Shown one piece after another: positions 49,528 to 52,805 of a stretch of 52,805 nucleotides of DNA. The DNA comes from Oscillospiraceae bacterium. Its GTDB lineage: Bacteria > Bacillota > Clostridia > Oscillospirales > Oscillospiraceae. Location of the stretch: the NCBI GenBank assembly GCA_024685535.1, contig JAIKVS010000040.1, positions 1-52,805 on the forward strand, in the 5' to 3' direction. Under the pieces are notes generated by a model. That model was given only the letters and a program-made list of their open reading frames with translations, searched no databases and had not been told where the DNA came from. Made by a program: the position numbers and the translations under genes. The number at the start of each line of letters is the position of its first letter. The first letter of the stretch is position 1.

Positions 49528-50890
49528 ACTGTTCTACGAGCAGAAAAACGGCTATGACAGGCTTCCTCTTTCAGAGAGAGTTAAGCTCGAGGATTACTGC
49601 CGATGCTATATGGAATTCCTGAACGATTCCAGGACTGAGAGAGAAGCGGTAAAAAATGCGGTCGCTGAAGCGAAAAAACGCGGCTTTGTAGAATTCCGGC
49701 GGGGAATGGATATAAAACCCGGCATGAAGGTTTTCATGAACAACAGAGGTAAGGCCCTGATGCTTGCCGTTATAGGCAGAAAGTTCCTTTCCGAGGGCGC
49801 AGTTATTGCTGGAGCGCATATAGATTCACCGAGGCTTGATCTCAAACAGCTACCTGTAATGGAAAACGAAGAGATATGTTATTTTAAAACGCATTATTAC
49901 GGTGGCATCAAAAAGTACCAGTGGGTGACCATACCGCTTGAACTGCACGGGACTGTGGCGTTGAAAAACGGGCGTACCGTGGATGTCTGCATAGGTAGAA
50001 AAAGAGAGGAACCCAAATTTGTTATAACGGATCTGCTCCCGCATCTTGCGGCCGATCAGATGAAGAAGACAATGGCTGAAGGTATAACCGGAGAAGGCCT
50101 GAACATCGTTATAGGGAGCGTACCATATGATGATGAAGGAAAAGACCGCGTTAAACTGGCTATACTCAGCATCCTAAACGATATGTACGGTATAAACGAA
50201 GAGGACTTCCTTTCGGCAGAACTTTGCGCAGTGCCTGCTTTCGATGTATGCGAGATAGGGTTGGATCGGTCCCTTATAGGCGGATACGGGCATGATGACA
50301 GGGTTTGTGCATATGCGGAACTGAAGGCTTTGTTTGATGTTAAGGATCCGGAGAAGACTTGCGTTTGTATACTGGCTGATAAGGAGGAAACAGGATCAGA
50401 CGGTGTAAGCGGAATGCAAAGCTCTGCATTCGATGATTTCATGGAGGATCTTTGCGCAGCGCAGAGGGTTGAACTGAGGCACTGCTTTGAGAAGAGCTTC
50501 TGCATCTCTGCGGACGTCACCAATGCTTTTGATCCGAATTATCCCGAAGTCTCCGAGAAGAGGAACGAGTCAAAAATAAATTACGGCATGGGAATATGTA
50601 AGTTCACCGGCGCTCGCGGTAAAGCCGGCACCAGCGACGCCTCGGCGGAAGTTGTCGCAAAGCTTCGCAGGATATTTGATGAAAAGGAAGTTACCTGGCA
50701 GATGGCGGAATTGGGAAAAGTCGATCAGGGCGGTGGCGGAACGATAGCCAAGTATATGGCGAACAGAAACATCGACACCATCGATGCAGGCGTTCCGGTA
50801 CTGAGCATGCACGCGCCTTTCGAGACTGTATCAAAATTTGATTGCTACATGACTTACAAGGGAGTTCTGGCAGTATACACGGATCGCTGA
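49508..50890 (+). CDS. M18 family aminopeptidase
   Basis: The 460-residue metallopeptidase is of the aspartyl aminopeptidase (M18) family: AGAHIDSPRLDLKQLPV provides the first zinc-binding His and Asp, LADKEETGSDGVSGM the catalytic Glu pair, and VLSMHAPFETVSKFD the last His. It removes N-terminal residues, usually Asp or Glu, from peptides. ATG 49508 has CGGAGG eight bases upstream and lies inside the end of the preceding gene; the frame that opens at 49469 has no site. A terminator follows. Confidence 0.92.
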   Translation: MSDMRNELFYEQKNGYDRLPLSERVKLEDYCRCYMEFLNDSRTEREAVKNAVAEAKKRGFVEFRRGMDIKPGMKVFMNNRGKALMLAVIGRKFLSEGAVIAGAHIDSPRLDLKQLPVMENEEICYFKTHYYGGIKKYQWVTIPLELHGTVALKNGRTVDVCIGRKREEPKFVITDLLPHLAADQMKKTMAEGITGEGLNIVIGSVPYDDEGKDRVKLAILSILNDMYGINEEDFLSAELCAVPAFDVCEIGLDRSLIGGYGHDDRVCAYAELKALFDVKDPEKTCVCILADKEETGSDGVSGMQSSAFDDFMEDLCAAQRVELRHCFEKSFCISADVTNAFDPNYPEVSEKRNESKINYGMGICKFTGARGKAGTSDASAEVVAKLRRIFDEKEVTWQMAELGKVDQGGGGTIAKYMANRNIDTIDAGVPVLSMHAPFETVSKFDCYMTYKGVLAVYTDR

Positions 50891-50920
50891 AAAGTAAACT
50901 GATTTAGTGCAATTATTTGG

Positions 50921-50958
50921 GCAATACCGCAATTTTTCTGCTGCAGTATTGCTTTTTA
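50921..50958 (+). terminator. Terminator after the M18 aminopeptidase gene
   Basis: GCAATAC (50921-50927) pairs with GTATTGC (50946-50952), with an inner GCA/TGC stem, then TTTTTATTT. Confidence 0.78.
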
Positions 50959-51007
50959 TTTGCTGATTATGGTAAACTAAATTACACATCGGGTTTTGGA
51001 GTTCACT

Positions 51008-51838
51008 ATGTCGATAATCAGAGCGATCATTATCGGACTGATCCACGGATTAACAGAGATCCTTCCTGTTTCCGGCTCCGGGCATCTGTCCGTTTTATAT
51101 AATATTTTCGGTTTATCGGTGTCTGAGGGGGAGATGTTTTTCGACGTTCTTCTCCATTTTGCTACGCTTGTATCGATAGTGGTGGTCTTCTGGCAGGACC
51201 TGGCCGACATGGTGTTCGGAGTGCTGGGAATATTCAGCTTCAACATACCTGCAGAGGACAAAAGAAGATATTATCCATCCGCCAGAATGTTTCTTATGTT
51301 CCTTGTTGGTGTGATCCCTCTTCTGTTCATAATCCCGGTAAAGAAATATGTAGATCAGCTGTATTACAATACTGTTTTTGTCGGCATATGCTTCATACTG
51401 ACAGGGTTGCTCCTTTTTATCTCGGACAGATTCATCGAAGGTAAGAAAACCGGAAAGAACATGTCGGTTCTTGATGCAGTGATTGTAGGTATCTGCCAGT
51501 GCGTTGCCATCATCCCGGGTATTTCCAGAACTGGCGTTACTATCACCGCAGGCATGGCAACTGGCCTGAAAAAGGAATTTGCATATAAGTTCTCATTCCT
51601 GCTTTCTATTCCTGCTCTTTTCGGAGTGAATATAATCAACCTTATCGCCGCTGTAAAGGAAGGCATACAATGGAGCTATCTTCCCGCTTATCTGATAGGG
51701 ATGGTAGTTGCCATGGTAGTAAGTCTCGGATCTTTAGAGCTCATGAAGAGTTTTGTAAAAAACAGGCACTTCAGTGGTGTTGCATATTACTGCTGGCTGA
51801 TAGGTGCGCTTACCATCATCCTGACATTTATTTTCTGA
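51008..51838 (+). CDS. uppP: Undecaprenyl-diphosphatase
   Basis: The 276-residue membrane enzyme (BacA) recycles undecaprenyl pyrophosphate, the lipid carrier of cell-wall synthesis. It shows GLIHGLTEILPVSGSGHLSV near the N-terminus and the second catalytic block IIPGISRTGVTITAGMATGL, with about eight membrane helices. ATG 51008 has TTTTGGAG upstream; TTG 50996 is in frame but lies within that site. Overexpression of UppP gives bacitracin tolerance in several bacteria. It is nine bases before ftsK. Confidence 0.95.
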   Translation: MSIIRAIIIGLIHGLTEILPVSGSGHLSVLYNIFGLSVSEGEMFFDVLLHFATLVSIVVVFWQDLADMVFGVLGIFSFNIPAEDKRRYYPSARMFLMFLVGVIPLLFIIPVKKYVDQLYYNTVFVGICFILTGLLLFISDRFIEGKKTGKNMSVLDAVIVGICQCVAIIPGISRTGVTITAGMATGLKKEFAYKFSFLLSIPALFGVNIINLIAAVKEGIQWSYLPAYLIGMVVAMVVSLGSLELMKSFVKNRHFSGVAYYCWLIGALTIILTFIF

Positions 51839-51847
51839 GGTCAATAT

Positions 51848-52805
51848 ATGGCAAAAGCTTCTGCAAAAACAAAGAAAAAAACTTCAAGGAAAACAACAAC
51901 TCCAAAGAAAGCACAAGCGCCAGTTATGCCGCCCGAACCCCCGAAAGGGTTCCCTTCTAGGTCTATCGGCGCTGTTGTTTTTGTATTCCTTTTTATCTTG
52001 GCCGTCGTCAGCTATTTCAATACAGACGGAGCTGTAATTAAACATTATAGTGATATAACAAAAGGACTTATAGGGTGGGGCTTTTGGATTATGCCACCTG
52101 TATTCATTCTTGTTGCTGCTATACTAGGCACTAATAAGGACCGACCTGTAGGATTCAGAGTTTTCTGCGCATTTATGCTACCTATTTTTTTATCAGCTAT
52201 GATTAGTCTTGCTGTTTATCCCGCTGAAAAAGTATCATTTTCTAGTGGTGACGTGTTATCAGAATTGTTTTTGCAAGGACAGCAAGGTAAATGCGGGGGA
52301 GTAATATCTGGCCTCATGGCAATTCTACTAAAGAACGCCTTTAGTTCATATGCTGCTTACCCCATATTAATACTTTTGTTCGTTTTCTTCTTATGGAGAA
52401 GTCTTGCTTTCGGGATCTCAAAGAAAATGGATAAAACCGCTAGAGAAGAAAAACTCTCAATGCGCGCTGAAGCACCTAAAGAAACAATTGCTCCGGTGAC
52501 TGTTTCTGAAAAAAGGAAAAGCAATAAGCGCCAGGAACCTGTGTATATTACCGCTTCTGATCCGAAGTCATTCGATATACCGCTCGGCAGTGAAAAAATA
52601 GACCATTCAGCCGTAATAGAGGATGACGCACTGTTTCGTAAGCCTGCTGCTACGTCTGGCAAGTCTGCGACTGTAAGGCAGAAGAACTCAAAACGTGTAC
52701 CGATAAGCGTTATCGACAGAGATAAGGGCTTTGCGGCAGAACCTGAGCAGTCTCCTGAACCTGCTCAGCCTGATATTGCGGCCAAACCGGAAGTAAAGAT
52801 AAAGA
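51848..52805 (+). CDS. ftsK: DNA translocase FtsK/SpoIIIE, N-terminal part (runs off the window)
   Basis: From ATG 51848 the frame stays open to the end of the window, 319 codons. A basic N-terminus (MAKASAKTKKKTSRK) is followed by four probable membrane helices: GAVVFVFLFILAVVSYF, GWGFWIMPPVFILVAAILG, VFCAFMLPIFLSAMISLAVY and, after a glycine-rich loop (GKCGGVISGLMAILL), YPILILLFVFFLWRSLAFG. A charged linker rich in Pro, Glu and Lys then starts. This is the arrangement of FtsK or SpoIIIE, which pumps DNA at the septum; the motor domain lies beyond the edge. Calling it FtsK rests on layout, as the ATPase is not in view. Confidence 0.82.
   Translation, partial: MAKASAKTKKKTSRKTTTPKKAQAPVMPPEPPKGFPSRSIGAVVFVFLFILAVVSYFNTDGAVIKHYSDITKGLIGWGFWIMPPVFILVAAILGTNKDRPVGFRVFCAFMLPIFLSAMISLAVYPAEKVSFSSGDVLSELFLQGQQGKCGGVISGLMAILLKNAFSSYAAYPILILLFVFFLWRSLAFGISKKMDKTAREEKLSMRAEAPKETIAPVTVSEKRKSNKRQEPVYITASDPKSFDIPLGSEKIDHSAVIEDDALFRKPAATSGKSATVRQKNSKRVPISVIDRDKGFAAEPEQSPEPAQPDIAAKPEVKIK

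Overview
The window is chromosomal DNA from a spore-forming, low-to-mid GC Firmicute of the class Clostridia, probably a gut anaerobe of the Oscillospirales or a related order. This rests on a GerW/YtfJ sporulation protein, an IspH-ribosomal protein S1 fusion typical of Clostridia, AGGAGG ribosome binding sites throughout, sigma-A type promoters and no outer-membrane genes. I name no species because the sequence alone does not allow it.

Layout. (a) 1-1891: the end of an unknown minus-strand gene, a YwaF-type membrane protein and a D-lyxose isomerase. (b) 1891-11471: a 9.5-kb integrative element in the 3' half of a tRNA-Pro(CGG) gene, bounded by a 45-bp direct repeat. It carries an integrase, a divergent HTH repressor, an excisionase, a primase-polymerase/SF3 helicase, an AT-rich repeat region that may be its origin, and then small phage-type genes: a head-completion-like protein, a small-terminase-like protein behind a GC-rich block, a Lar-like zinc ribbon, a sigma factor and a bS21-like protein. 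A divergent pair at the right end (an unknown gene and a ribbon-helix-helix regulator) completes it. There is no relaxase, portal, major capsid or large terminase. The order int / divergent repressor / xis / pri-rep / ori / packaging-like genes is that of phage-inducible chromosomal islands, so I read it as a phage satellite. (c) 11638-34336: a dense housekeeping stretch: hslO, a sugar-cation symporter, a radical SAM/DUF2344 pair, rplS, lepB-rbgA-rnhB-yraN, tig-clpP-clpX-lon-engB, scpA-scpB-DUF2953-gerW-rluB-FAD protein-cmk-ispH/rpsA. (d) 34402-42146: a PPC protein, then an AbgT transporter with three M20 amidohydrolases (probable uptake and hydrolysis of p-aminobenzoyl-glutamate or similar acyl-amino acids), and an Ldh-family dehydrogenase. 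(e) 42292-52805: tRNA-Tyr, tRNA-Thr, a GH25 lipoprotein, tRNA-Leu, a lipase-like hydrolase, ackA, tmcAL, prfA, a Sua5-CoaE fusion, an M18 aminopeptidase, uppP and the first part of ftsK.

The unusual part is the element. Its integrase has a fibronectin-III-like domain inserted in the core-binding domain. Its helicase P-loop has Met where Gly is expected. Its sigma factor is cut by an in-frame TGA with recognisable coding sequence beyond it, and it encodes a protein resembling ribosomal protein bS21. Paired GTTGACAC motifs lie near both ends and look like integrase arm sites. All family assignments were made by reading motifs; none was tested by database search.
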